Shown here piece by piece: positions 6,016 through 13,151 of a stretch of DNA of 19,975 nt. The position numbers were made by a program, and so were the translations under genes. The notes under the pieces were generated by a model. It saw nothing but the letters and a program-made list of their open reading frames with translations, had not been told where the DNA came from and ran no database searches. The stretch is from Clostridiales bacterium. Lineage in GTDB: Bacteria; Bacillota; Clostridia; Oscillospirales; Oscillospiraceae. Positions within the stretch are counted from its first letter, which is position 1. Each line of letters opens with the position of its first letter. The DNA lies in the NCBI GenBank assembly GCA_003150355.1, contig QAMJ01000021.1:1-19975 (forward strand), given 5' to 3'.

Positions 6016-6741
6016 ATGACAATCAATAATAAGACAACTTTTAAGGAACTGAAGAAACTGGTCGGCAGCACAAAGGAACTGGCAAAGCTCCCGACTGCCA
6101 AAGAACTGCGTAACTCCAATGAGGAGATCGTGTTTGATGGCGATGTGGCCGGCGCACACTTCATTATTTATAAGAGCGGCCTGTTTATTTACAGCCGCAG
6201 TGGACATGCCACTGTTTATGCAGTGGATCGCTGCACGGAGATCGAATACCCGTGTGTGTATGCAGATGAGGGCGGCCTGAATGTTACGGCCGGATGCAAG
6301 CACAGAGTCAAGATGGACCGCGACGGACAGAAGCACCTCATCATGATTGTGCCGGAAACGGAGTACATGAATGGCCCGTGGGCGATGCCGCTGGATGTTG
6401 TTGGTACACACCGGCTGGATCATAACAGTGACAGCCGCGAACAGAGCCACAGCGATTTCAGCCTGAGCAACGATGGTACGGACTGGGAAAACAAAGCAGT
6501 CACACCAGATTTCACGGATGTGCAGGAGGCGGAAGAACGGGAAGAGGAGCTGTGCAGGAAGCTGGAAGAAGCAAAAAAGAAGCTGACAGATAAGCAGAGA
6601 GAAGTGATCCGGCATGCCTTCTATGAAGATCCGGATCAGACACAGGAGGAGATGGCAAAGAAGATGAACTGTTCCCAGCCGATGGTCCACAAGCATCTGG
6701 ATGCGGCACTCAAAAATCTTCGTAAGGGTATGGGGTTATAA
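6016..6741 (+). CDS. Sigma-70 region 4-like phage regulator (241 aa)
   Basis: The C-terminal 47 residues (190-236) are a sigma region 4-like helix-turn-helix: LTDKQREVIRHAFYEDPDQT, then EEMAKKMNCSQPMVHKHLDA and ALKNLRKG. Ahead of it is a charged helix (170-189, EAEEREEELCRKLEEAKKKL). The N-terminal 165 residues form an unrecognised domain with alternating strands. There is no region 2, so it is not a complete sigma factor; it is more likely a transcription regulator that binds promoter DNA or RNA polymerase. ATG 6016 is chosen because AAGGAG is 8 bases upstream; the open frame extends further only through the leader hairpin. It is the first gene of the rightward module, and its leader carries both a terminator and a site-occluding hairpin, so it is probably a tightly controlled switch gene. 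Confidence 0.75.
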   Translation: MTINNKTTFKELKKLVGSTKELAKLPTAKELRNSNEEIVFDGDVAGAHFIIYKSGLFIYSRSGHATVYAVDRCTEIEYPCVYADEGGLNVTAGCKHRVKMDRDGQKHLIMIVPETEYMNGPWAMPLDVVGTHRLDHNSDSREQSHSDFSLSNDGTDWENKAVTPDFTDVQEAEEREEELCRKLEEAKKKLTDKQREVIRHAFYEDPDQTQEEMAKKMNCSQPMVHKHLDAALKNLRKGMGL

Positions 6742-6787
6742 TTCCACCCCTCAAACCTGACTAAGTGCAAGGGGGCGATAAGCCCCC
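6732..6787 (+). promoter_or_regulatory. Leader element copy 2
   Basis: GGGGT (6732-6736) pairs with ACCCC (6746-6750) around a TATAATTCC loop. CAAACCTGACTAAGTGCAAGG follows, then a hairpin GGGGGC (6771-6776) and GCCCCC (6782-6787), and AAGGAG before ATG 6806. The element begins inside the stop region of the sigma-like gene (TAA 6739-6741). The stem sequence differs from other copies while the pairing is kept. Confidence 0.55.
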
Positions 6788-6805
6788 GGAAAGGAGTGCA
6801 CACAA

Positions 6806-7132
6806 ATGAAAAAAGTATATATCTGTTCACCGTATCGGCCGACTGGGCAGGACCCGGAGGCAGAGCGAAAGCGGAATGTAGAAAAGGCACAGACAGCCTG
6901 CAGGCTTGCAATCGATGCCGGGTATCTGCCGCTTGCACCGCATCTCTATTTTACCCAGATGCTCAATGACGATCAGCTGTTCGAGCGCTTTCTCGGTATG
7001 GCCTACGGCAGCCTGTGGCTGGACGAGGCAGATGAGATGTGGGTGATCGGTACGGAGCTTTCGGATGGAATGAAGCAGGAGCTGGAATATGCCCGGAAGA
7101 AAAATATCCGGGTCACGATGAAAAAAGTCTGA
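6806..7132 (+). CDS. DUF4406/DUF7768-like nucleoside deoxyribosyltransferase-fold protein
   Basis: A 108-aa protein starting MKKVYICSPYRP, with AxxAGYLPLAPHLYF in the middle and DEMWVIGTELSDGMKQELEYA near the end. This is the pattern of the DUF4406/DUF7768 group, related to nucleoside 2-deoxyribosyltransferases and the TIR-like fold. In the enzymes a glutamate in the segment equivalent to SDGMKQE is catalytic, and here a glutamate is present. Phage members are thought to act on nucleotides or nucleosides, but no substrate can be read from sequence. The start is clear, with AAGGAG nine bases upstream. It sits between leader copies 2 and 3. Confidence 0.8.
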   Translation: MKKVYICSPYRPTGQDPEAERKRNVEKAQTACRLAIDAGYLPLAPHLYFTQMLNDDQLFERFLGMAYGSLWLDEADEMWVIGTELSDGMKQELEYARKKNIRVTMKKV

Positions 7133-7139
7133 TGCCGAT

Positions 7140-7191
7140 GGTTATAAAAGCACCTGAAAATCTGGCTATGTGAAAGGGGCGGCAAAGCCCC
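7140..7191 (+). promoter_or_regulatory. Leader element copy 3
   Basis: GGT (7140-7142) can pair with ACC (7152-7154) around TATAAAAGC. GAAAATCTGGC (7156-7166) and GTGAAAGG follow. Then comes a hairpin GGGGC (7176-7180) and GCCCC (7187-7191), and further down AAAGGAG before ATG 7219. The overall order (core stem, conserved single-stranded segment, G+C-rich hairpin, ribosome binding site) is the same as in copy 2. Confidence 0.55.
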
Positions 7192-7218
7192 GGAAAACAA
7201 ATAAAGGAGATAAACAAT

Positions 7219-7497
7219 ATGTGTAAGAACGAGTACGAAGTGAAGATGCAGGCAATGGATCTCATGAGTGCGGCCATCAATGATGTGGTGTGTGCCATGG
7301 ATGCAATCGATAAGTTCGCTGAGGCGTTTGGCCTTTGCGAAGACCAGGAAGCAGAGCGCGAGAAGGATCTGAAGATTCTGATCGATGCGGTGTGCGAACA
7401 GGAACCGGGCATTCCAAAGTGTACGGTGGACCGTGTCATCCGTACTGCTTTTGACCTGCTGGAAGATGACGAAGAGGAGGATGAGGATGATGAGTAA
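7219..7497 (+). CDS. Small phage protein of unknown function (92 aa)
   Basis: The protein is helical and acidic, ending in a run of aspartate and glutamate (LLEDDEEEDEDDE). The body (MCKNEYEVKMQAMDLMSAAI and onward) contains no motif I recognise. AAAGGAG precedes the ATG. Its 3' end overlaps the next gene by 11 bases, and the stretch encoding the acidic tail (GAAGAGGAGG) doubles as that gene's ribosome binding site. The overlap and position ahead of the DUF2800 gene suggest co-translation with the recombination/replication set. Confidence 0.7.
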   Translation: MCKNEYEVKMQAMDLMSAAINDVVCAMDAIDKFAEAFGLCEDQEAEREKDLKILIDAVCEQEPGIPKCTVDRVIRTAFDLLEDDEEEDEDDE

Positions 7498-7828
7498 GGA
7501 ACTGCTTTTGAAGCTGGCTGCGGATTATTCCGTTCTGGCGGAGGATCTGAAGAAGCTGGCGGGTGAGGAAGCCCCGGCGGAGAGCGAGAAGGAAGAAAAG
7601 GTGGATGTGCCTTTCGAGGTTGAGGAGAAGAAAGAGCCGCCGAAGCAGGAAAAGAAACCGGAGAAGAAGTACACGATGGCGGATGTCCGCAAGAAACTCT
7701 CCAGCCTTTCTTCCGGCGGCAAGACCGCAGAGGTGCGTGAGCTTCTGGTCAAGCACGGAGCAAACCGCCTTTCCGAGATCAAGCCGGAGGACTACGCCGT
7801 GTTGATGGAGGAGGCAGAGAATCTGTGA
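7487..7828 (+). CDS. Small phage protein with a C-terminal helical domain (rrp5-like by misnomer)
   Basis: A 113-aa protein. The N-terminal helix (MSKELLLKLAADYSVLAEDL) is followed by a highly charged linker rich in lysine and glutamate (about 25-62). The C-terminal 50 residues, YTMADVRKKLSSLSSGGKTA and then VRELLVKHGANRLSEIKPED, form a compact helical unit. Phage proteins of this kind are sometimes labelled rRNA biogenesis protein rrp5 in databases, which I regard as a poor label. The unit resembles small SAP-like or HeH-like DNA-binding modules in length and pattern, but that is a guess. Two adjacent ATG codons (7487, 7490) are possible starts. The stop overlaps the GTG of the next gene (GTGA). 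Confidence 0.65.
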   Translation: MMSKELLLKLAADYSVLAEDLKKLAGEEAPAESEKEEKVDVPFEVEEKKEPPKQEKKPEKKYTMADVRKKLSSLSSGGKTAEVRELLVKHGANRLSEIKPEDYAVLMEEAENL

Positions 7829-8949
7829 GTGCGCATTCTGAAAAAGGACCATCCAGCTCGGAACGCTGGATAAACTGTACACCGAGTGCAAAGCTCTGTG
7901 CCGATATGCCGGATGTATCGACCAGCTTTGCACAGGAGGGCACTGATGCCCATGAGGTGTGCGAGTATGAACTGAAGAAGGCTCTGGGGCAGAAGATGGC
8001 CTGCCCGGTGGAGAACCTTACTTATTATAATCCGGAAATGCAGGAGTGTGCAGACGGATACCGGGATTATGTCATGGAACTGGTGGAGGAAGCAAGGCAG
8101 CGGACAAAGGATGTGGTTGTGCTGGTGGAGCAGAAGATCCAGTACGAACGCTTTGTCAAAGGCGGCTTCGGCACAGCAGACTGCATCATCATCGCAGATG
8201 GTGTCCTGAATGTGGTTGATTTTAAGTATGGACTTGGAGTGGAAGTCTCTGCGATCGGGAATACCCAGATGCGCATTTATGCGTTGGGCGCACTGGAAAT
8301 CTTCGACCCGCTGTACGACATCGATACCGTACAGATGACCATCTACCAGCCCCGGAAGGCAAACATCTCGGTGGATTCCATTTCCCGTAATGAATTGTAT
8401 GACTGGGCAGAGCATGTGCTGAAACCGGCTGCACTGGAAGCGGACGAGGGCAATGGCGAGTTCCATGCCGGCCACTGGTGCCGCTTCTGTAAAGCACGCC
8501 ATATCTGCCGGGAACGGGCAAAGAAGAATCTGGAACTGGCTGCCTATGAGTTTGCCGCGCCGCCTCTGCTTTCGGATGAGGAGATCGTGGAGATTCTGGA
8601 AAAGGTGGACAGTCTCCTTCGCTGGGCAAACGATGTGAAAGAGTATGCCCTGCAGGAAGCAGTTGCTGGTAAGAAGTGGGACGGCTATAAGCTGGTGGAA
8701 GGCCGATCCATTCGCAAGTACACCAGCGAGAAGTCTGTCGCAGAAGCAGCAGCCGCCGCCGGGTACGATCCGTATGAGAAACGGGTGCTGGGCGTGACCG
8801 AGATGCAGAAGATGATGGGCAAAAAGAAATTTGAAGAAATTCTGGGGGCAATGGTTATAAAACCCCAGGGCAAACCTGTCTTAGTGTCAAGGGATGATAA
8901 GCGTCCTGAGATGAATACGATAAACGATGATTTCAAGGAGGAAAATTAA
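7825..8949 (+). CDS. DUF2800 RecB/Cas4-like nuclease
   Basis: A 374-aa protein of the DUF2800 family. The N-terminus has the typical SSSERWINCTPSAKLC opening (about 10-25). The nuclease core shows GTADCII (116-122; D119) and VDFKYG (131-136; D132 and K134), matching the D...DxK pattern of PD-(D/E)XK nucleases of the RecB/Cas4 type. A cysteine cluster HWCRFCKARHIC (217-228) could bind an iron-sulfur cluster together with an N-terminal cysteine, as in Cas4/AddB. The start is GTG 7825, overlapping the upstream TGA, with GGAGGAGG upstream. With the DUF2815 protein next door it probably makes a phage recombination pair (end processing plus ssDNA handling). The 3' end of the gene contains leader copy 4. 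Confidence 0.88.
   Translation: MSAHSEKGPSSSERWINCTPSAKLCADMPDVSTSFAQEGTDAHEVCEYELKKALGQKMACPVENLTYYNPEMQECADGYRDYVMELVEEARQRTKDVVVLVEQKIQYERFVKGGFGTADCIIIADGVLNVVDFKYGLGVEVSAIGNTQMRIYALGALEIFDPLYDIDTVQMTIYQPRKANISVDSISRNELYDWAEHVLKPAALEADEGNGEFHAGHWCRFCKARHICRERAKKNLELAAYEFAAPPLLSDEEIVEILEKVDSLLRWANDVKEYALQEAVAGKKWDGYKLVEGRSIRKYTSEKSVAEAAAAAGYDPYEKRVLGVTEMQKMMGKKKFEEILGAMVIKPQGKPVLVSRDDKRPEMNTINDDFKEEN
8842..8893 (+). promoter_or_regulatory. Leader element copy 4, inside the DUF2800 gene end
   Basis: CTGGGG (8842-8847) pairs with CCCCAG (8863-8868) around GGTTATAAAA. CAAACCTGTCTTAGTGTCAAGG follows at 8871. It lies in the last 110 bases of the DUF2800 reading frame, about 60 bases ahead of the DUF2815 start. 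The element therefore has to coexist with coding. Copies 2 and 4 share the CAAACCTG variant. Confidence 0.5.
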
Positions 8950-8951
8950 TC

Positions 8952-9518
8952 ATGGCAAACAAAATGACAAATCCGATGAAGGTGATCACTGGTCCGAAGA
9001 CCCGTTGGAGCTATGCAAATGTGTGGGAGCCGAAGAGCATCAACGGCGGCACGGCGAAATACTCCGTGTGTCTGCTGATCCCGAAAGAGGATACGGTGAC
9101 GGTCGAGAAGATCAAGAAGGCAATCGAAGCCGCCTACAAGGAAGGCGAGGCAAAGCTGAAGGGCAATGGCAAGAGCGTACCTCCGCTGGCTGCTCTGAAG
9201 ACACCGCTGCGTGATGGCGATGTGGAGAAGCCGGATGATGAGTCCTACGCAGGGCATTACTTCCTGAACGCCAACAATACGACTGCTCCTGGCATCGTGG
9301 ATGCCGACCGCCAGCCGATCCTGCAGCGTTCCGAGGTGTACTCCGGTGTGTATGGCCGTGCATCCATCTCGTTCTATGCATTCAACAGCTCTGGCAGCAA
9401 GGGCATCGCGTGTTCGCTGAACAACCTGCAGAAGATCGCCGATGGTGAGCATCTGGGCGGTAAGGCAAGCGCAGAGGAGGACTTTGCAACGGAAGAGGAC
9501 GACGATTTCCTCAGCTGA
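8952..9518 (+). CDS. DUF2815 phage protein, probable ssDNA-binding
   Basis: A 188-aa protein of the DUF2815 family, recognisable from the opening KVITGPKTRWSYANVWEPKS, the KYSVCLLIPKED segment, and GHYFLNANNTTAPGIVD in the middle. Proteins of this family are thought to be OB-fold ssDNA-binding proteins in phage replication modules. The acidic C-terminal tail, ATEEDDDFLS, resembles the protein-interaction tip of bacterial SSB proteins. AAGGAGGAAAATTAATC precedes ATG 8952, two bases after the DUF2800 stop. A strong terminator follows. Confidence 0.88.
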   Translation: MANKMTNPMKVITGPKTRWSYANVWEPKSINGGTAKYSVCLLIPKEDTVTVEKIKKAIEAAYKEGEAKLKGNGKSVPPLAALKTPLRDGDVEKPDDESYAGHYFLNANNTTAPGIVDADRQPILQRSEVYSGVYGRASISFYAFNSSGSKGIACSLNNLQKIADGEHLGGKASAEEDFATEEDDDFLS

Positions 9519-9524
9519 TGATGG

Positions 9525-9553
9525 GAGGGGTGGTCCGCTGCCCCTCTTTTTTT
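9525..9553 (+). terminator. Intrinsic terminator after DUF2815
   Basis: GAGGGG (9525-9530) pairs with CCCCTC (9541-9546) with a 10-base loop, followed by seven T at 9547-9553. It divides the early module into two transcription segments, or gives partial termination before the gene at 9607. Confidence 0.85.
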
Positions 9554-9606
9554 AACTTTTTTCTGTCGGGACACGGCAGAATTACATAAATTCTGGAGGG
9601 AAAATT

Positions 9607-9918
9607 ATGCCACATGTATTGGAAATCAAAGGTGGTGAGCTGCTCACCCCGTTTAATGTGTTTGATGTGATGGATGCGGTCGAGGACTATATGGGAACCG
9701 ACATCCGGCAGTATCTGGAGGAGTATCTGGAAGGTGTGGAGAGCGATGCAGAGGAGATCACGGATGACGAGATCGCGGATCACTACAAGCAGGTACTTCT
9801 GAATATTCGGGATGAGACCGAGGAGGTTCTCAGGCTGATTGAAAAGCCCCGGATGGACCGGAAAGCGATCCGGGAAACACTGAACCTTATTGTAAAGATG
9901 ATCGGAAGGGAGAAATAA
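9607..9918 (+). CDS. Small acidic phage protein of unknown function (103 aa)
   Basis: A helical acidic protein (MPHVLEIKGGELLTPFNVFD, then DAVEDYMGTDIRQYLEEYLE). I recognise no family. The first 20 residues look like two strands and a turn; the rest is helix, ending in a basic stretch LNLIVKMIGREK. CTGGAGGGAAAATT precedes the ATG. It ends one base before the DUF932 gene starts, so the two are probably co-translated. Its place beside DUF2815 and DUF932 genes suggests a role in replication or recombination, but nothing in the sequence proves this. Confidence 0.7.
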   Translation: MPHVLEIKGGELLTPFNVFDVMDAVEDYMGTDIRQYLEEYLEGVESDAEEITDDEIADHYKQVLLNIRDETEEVLRLIEKPRMDRKAIRETLNLIVKMIGREK

Positions 9919-9919
9919 G

Positions 9920-10954
9920 ATGAAGGTAGGAAGAAGTTTGCAGGAAGTGCTGATGGAGCTTCAGCGGCAGAACCAGGCAAAGAAAGACTATATTGCTCCG
10001 GCGCAGAGCATGAGGCTGGAAAAGGATGGACGGACTTTCCAGATGGGGGAGCAGGCTCCTTTTGCAACCACACAGCTGTTCCATCGTCAGCTGGCATCCA
10101 CGCTGGCGATCCCGGCAAAGTATTATGACCTGATGCAGAAAGAAAAGCCGGAACTGCTGGCAGAGAATGTGAACGTCTGGCTGGATACCAGACAGAGCAA
10201 TTACATGATCCGGTCGATGGATTATGGCGCCGGCCCTGTGGCGAGAGCACTTCTCTCGGAAAGATACAGAAGGATCGACAACATGGAGATCGCCTCTGCG
10301 GTGCTGCCGCTGTTTGCAGGTAATGACGGATACAGCGTAGAGAGCTGTGAGGTGACGGAGAACAGACTCTATCTGAAGATTCTGAATAAGCGGCTGGAGA
10401 TGGAAGTCCGGAAAGGCGATATCGTACAGGCTGGTGTCATAATCTCCAATTCCGAAGTCGGCCTTGGCGCAGTGTCCGTACAGCCGCTGGTGTACCGTTT
10501 GGTCTGCACCAATGGACTTATTATTGACGATTTCGGGGAGCGCAGGAACCATGTCGGCCGGCAGGCGAAGATGGCAGAGGACTTCACACTGTACTCGGAC
10601 GAAACTTTGAAAGCAGAGGACAAGGCCTTTATGCTGAAATTACGCGACACCACAATGGCAGCCATCGAGGAGAGCCGCTTTGCGCAGGTAGTCGATAAGC
10701 TGAAAGAAGCGGCCGGTATCCCGATCAAGGGCAATGTGCAGGAAGTCGTGGAACTGACCGGCAGGGAGTTTGGTATCACGCAGGATGAGCAGAACGGTAT
10801 CTTCAAGTATCTGGTGGAAGGCGGTGACCTTTCCCTTTACGGGCTGACCAATGCGGTCACCCGTGCTTCGCAGGATGTGGAGTCCTATGACCGTGCGACT
10901 GCGCTGGAAGGCATCGGCTGGCAGATCATGCAAAGGAGAGAACTGTATGTATAA
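9920..10954 (+). CDS. DUF932 phage/plasmid-like protein (344 aa)
   Basis: A 344-aa protein with features of DUF932 family proteins: an N-terminal FATTQLFHRQLASTLAIPAK segment, VNVWLDTRQSNYMIRSMD, RALLSERYRRIDN around residues 110-125, and a later PLVYRLVCTNGLIIDD with NHVGR. Members are common in phages and plasmids. Their biochemical role is unsettled, though association with recombination and replication genes is frequent. GGGAGAAATAAG precedes ATG 9920. The stop overlaps the next small gene by 8 bases. Confidence 0.8.
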   Translation: MKVGRSLQEVLMELQRQNQAKKDYIAPAQSMRLEKDGRTFQMGEQAPFATTQLFHRQLASTLAIPAKYYDLMQKEKPELLAENVNVWLDTRQSNYMIRSMDYGAGPVARALLSERYRRIDNMEIASAVLPLFAGNDGYSVESCEVTENRLYLKILNKRLEMEVRKGDIVQAGVIISNSEVGLGAVSVQPLVYRLVCTNGLIIDDFGERRNHVGRQAKMAEDFTLYSDETLKAEDKAFMLKLRDTTMAAIEESRFAQVVDKLKEAAGIPIKGNVQEVVELTGREFGITQDEQNGIFKYLVEGGDLSLYGLTNAVTRASQDVESYDRATALEGIGWQIMQRRELYV

Positions 10955-11069
10955 AAAGAAGCAGAAGAAGGACCAGAAGAAAAAGAAGCAGATCAAGCAG
11001 ACACCGAAAAAACAGTATACAGACCAGCGAAAGAGCATCAGCCGGATGATGCACAGACGGACTGGGTAA
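10947..11069 (+). CDS. 40-residue lysine-rich basic peptide
   Basis: ATG 10947 has AAAGGAGAGAACTGT upstream and opens within the last codons of the DUF932 gene. The 40-aa product is dominated by lysine and glutamine (MYKKKQKKDQKKKKQIKQ), then KSISRMMHRRTG. It ends 10 bases before the polymerase start. The strong site and snug fit between two real genes support translation. A product so basic would bind nucleic acid. Its function is unknown, and a role in coupling DUF932 to polymerase expression is equally possible. Confidence 0.6.
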   Translation: MYKKKQKKDQKKKKQIKQTPKKQYTDQRKSISRMMHRRTG

Positions 11070-11079
11070 GGAGGTAGCC

Positions 11080-13020
11080 ATGAAGGAATTACACATTGAT
11101 ATAGAAACGTATTCCTCTGCTGACCTTGCCAAGTGCGGCGTCTATAAATACACGGAATCCCCGGATTTTGAGATCCTGCTGTTTGGCTATTCCAGTGACG
11201 GCGGTGAGGTCAAGGTCGTGGATCTGGCGTGTGGAGAGAAGCTGCCAAAAGAGATATTGGCCGCACTGGAGGATGAGAGCGTGACGAAGCTGGCACACAA
11301 TGCCTCATTCGAGCGTGTCTGCCTGTCCCGGTATCTGGGGTATCCGACCGGGGAGTATCTGAACCCGGAGGAGTGGAAGTGTACGATGGTCTGGTCTGCC
11401 TATATGGGACTGCCACTGTCTCTGGCCGGAGTCGGTGCAGTGTTGGGGCTGGATAAGCAGAAGATGGGAGAAGGCAAAGACCTGATCCGTTATTTTTGCG
11501 TACCCTGTGCACCGACAAAGACCAATGGTGGGCGGACAAGGAATCTTCCCTCCGATGCACCGGATAAGTGGGATGTCTTCAAAAAATATAATGTGCGGGA
11601 TGTTGAGGTCGAGATGCAGATCCAGCAGAAGCTGGAGCGTTTCCCGGTGCCAGATTCCGTATGGGAGGAATATGCTATCGATCAGGAAATCAACGACCGT
11701 GGCGTAAGGATTGATGGCGTGCTGGTACAGAACGCCATTGCAATGGACACCGAGATCAAGGAAGAATTGAAAACAAAGATGCAGGAGCTGACTGCACTTG
11801 AGAACCCGAATTCCGTATCCCAGTTGTCCGGGTGGCTTGCTGATAACGGAGTGGAGACAGACAGTCTGGGTAAGAAGCAGGTCAAGGCTCTTATGGAAGA
11901 AGTACCGGAGGAGATCCGGGAAGTGCTGCGTCTGCGTCAGCAGCTGGCAAAAAGCAGTGTGAAAAAGTATCAGGCTATGAAGAATGCTGCCTGCTCGGAC
12001 GGCCGGGCAAGAGGAATGTTCATGTTCTACGGAGCAAACCGCACCGGCAGGTTTTCAGGCCGCCTCATTCAGATGCAGAACCTTCCTCAGAACCATCTGC
12101 CGGATCTGGCAGAGGCGAGAGCACTGGTACGGCAGGGAAATCTGGAAGCGGTGAAGATGCTGTATGGGGATGTGCCGGATACATTGTCCCAGCTCATCCG
12201 TACTGCATTCATCCCCAGAGAGGGCGCAAGGTTCTATGTGGCAGACTTTTCCGCCATCGAAGCCAGAGTCCTTTCCTGGATCGCAGGGGAAGAATGGCGC
12301 ATGGAGGTTTTTGCCTCTGGCGGCGATATCTACTGTGCAACGGCCTCCCGTATGTTCGGAGTGCCGGTCGTAAAGCATGGTGAGAATGGTGAACTGCGGC
12401 AGAAAGGGAAACAGGCGGAACTCAGCTGTGGTTACGGCGGCTCCGTTGGCGCATTGAAAGCGATGGGCGCTTTGGAACTTGGCATGAAAGAGGAAGAACT
12501 GAAACCGCTGGTGGATTCCTGGCGGTCAGCGAATCCGAACATCGTCCGGCTCTGGGGCGAGATCGAACGAGCAGCCATCCATGTCATCAAGACCAAAGAG
12601 CCACAGCAGGTGAAGTGCCTGCGGTTCACTTACCAGTCTGGTTTTCTCTTTATTTATCTTCCCTCTGGCAGAAAGTTGGCGTATGTGAAACCGAGACTGG
12701 GAGAAAACCAGTTCGGCGGAACTTCCATTACCTACGAGGGTGTTGGCGGTACAAAGAAGTGGGAGAGGCTGGAGAGCTTTGGCGGCAAGCTGACCGAGAA
12801 CGTGATCCAGGCAATCAGCCGTGATATCCTCTGCTATGCCATGCGCACACTCCGCTGCTGTTCCATTGTGATGCATGTGCATGACGAGCTGATCATCGAA
12901 GCAGACCCACGGGTCAGCCTGGAAGCAATCTGTGAGCAGATGGGACGAACCCCGCCGTGGACACCGGGGCTGGTTTTGCGGGCAGATGGCTTTACTTCGG
13001 ATTTTTATATGAAGGATTAA
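11080..13020 (+). CDS. Phage family A DNA polymerase (Pol I type)
   Basis: A 646-aa DNA polymerase. The N-terminal 3'-5' exonuclease shows DIE (residues 7-9) and a later HNASFERVCL. The polymerase domain has motif A DFSAIEARV (D389), motif B R440-x3-K444-x7-Y452-G453 (RQKGKQAELSCGYGG), and motif C HDE (601-603). All catalytic positions are present, and there is no 5'-3' exonuclease domain, as is usual for phage members. It should copy the phage genome, working with the VapE-type primase/helicase downstream. TAAGGAGGTAGCC precedes the ATG. Confidence 0.95.
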   Translation: MKELHIDIETYSSADLAKCGVYKYTESPDFEILLFGYSSDGGEVKVVDLACGEKLPKEILAALEDESVTKLAHNASFERVCLSRYLGYPTGEYLNPEEWKCTMVWSAYMGLPLSLAGVGAVLGLDKQKMGEGKDLIRYFCVPCAPTKTNGGRTRNLPSDAPDKWDVFKKYNVRDVEVEMQIQQKLERFPVPDSVWEEYAIDQEINDRGVRIDGVLVQNAIAMDTEIKEELKTKMQELTALENPNSVSQLSGWLADNGVETDSLGKKQVKALMEEVPEEIREVLRLRQQLAKSSVKKYQAMKNAACSDGRARGMFMFYGANRTGRFSGRLIQMQNLPQNHLPDLAEARALVRQGNLEAVKMLYGDVPDTLSQLIRTAFIPREGARFYVADFSAIEARVLSWIAGEEWRMEVFASGGDIYCATASRMFGVPVVKHGENGELRQKGKQAELSCGYGGSVGALKAMGALELGMKEEELKPLVDSWRSANPNIVRLWGEIERAAIHVIKTKEPQQVKCLRFTYQSGFLFIYLPSGRKLAYVKPRLGENQFGGTSITYEGVGGTKKWERLESFGGKLTENVIQAISRDILCYAMRTLRCCSIVMHVHDELIIEADPRVSLEAICEQMGRTPPWTPGLVLRADGFTSDFYMKD

Positions 13021-13069
13021 GGGACAAGAGAAAAAGGAACAAGAAAAACTGAAAAAAATTAAGAGAAAC

Positions 13070-13143
13070 AGGTTATAAAAGACCTCCGAAAATCTGGCGT
13101 GGTAGAGGGGAGCACTCCCTTACTCTATAGATTTTCGGAGGTC
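13070..13143 (+). promoter_or_regulatory. Leader element copy 5 with RBS-occluding switch hairpin
   Basis: The core stem AGGT (13070-13073) and ACCT (13082-13085) encloses TATAAAAG. Overlapping it is a 15-bp perfect inverted repeat, GACCTCCGAAAATCT (13081-13095) and AGATTTTCGGAGGTC (13129-13143). The right arm contains GGAGG (13137-13141), the ribosome binding site for ATG 13152. Small stem and long hairpin use the same bases 13082-13085, so they exclude each other. The arrangement suits an on/off translational switch. The bases before it (13021-13069) are purine-rich with no gene. Confidence 0.7.
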
Positions 13144-13151
13144 ATTTTATT

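Noticed and set aside
5917..6696. 259-codon minus-strand open frame opposite the sigma-like gene
   Set aside because: It is antisense to a gene with a clear HTH and a hairpin-controlled start, and it shows no domain.
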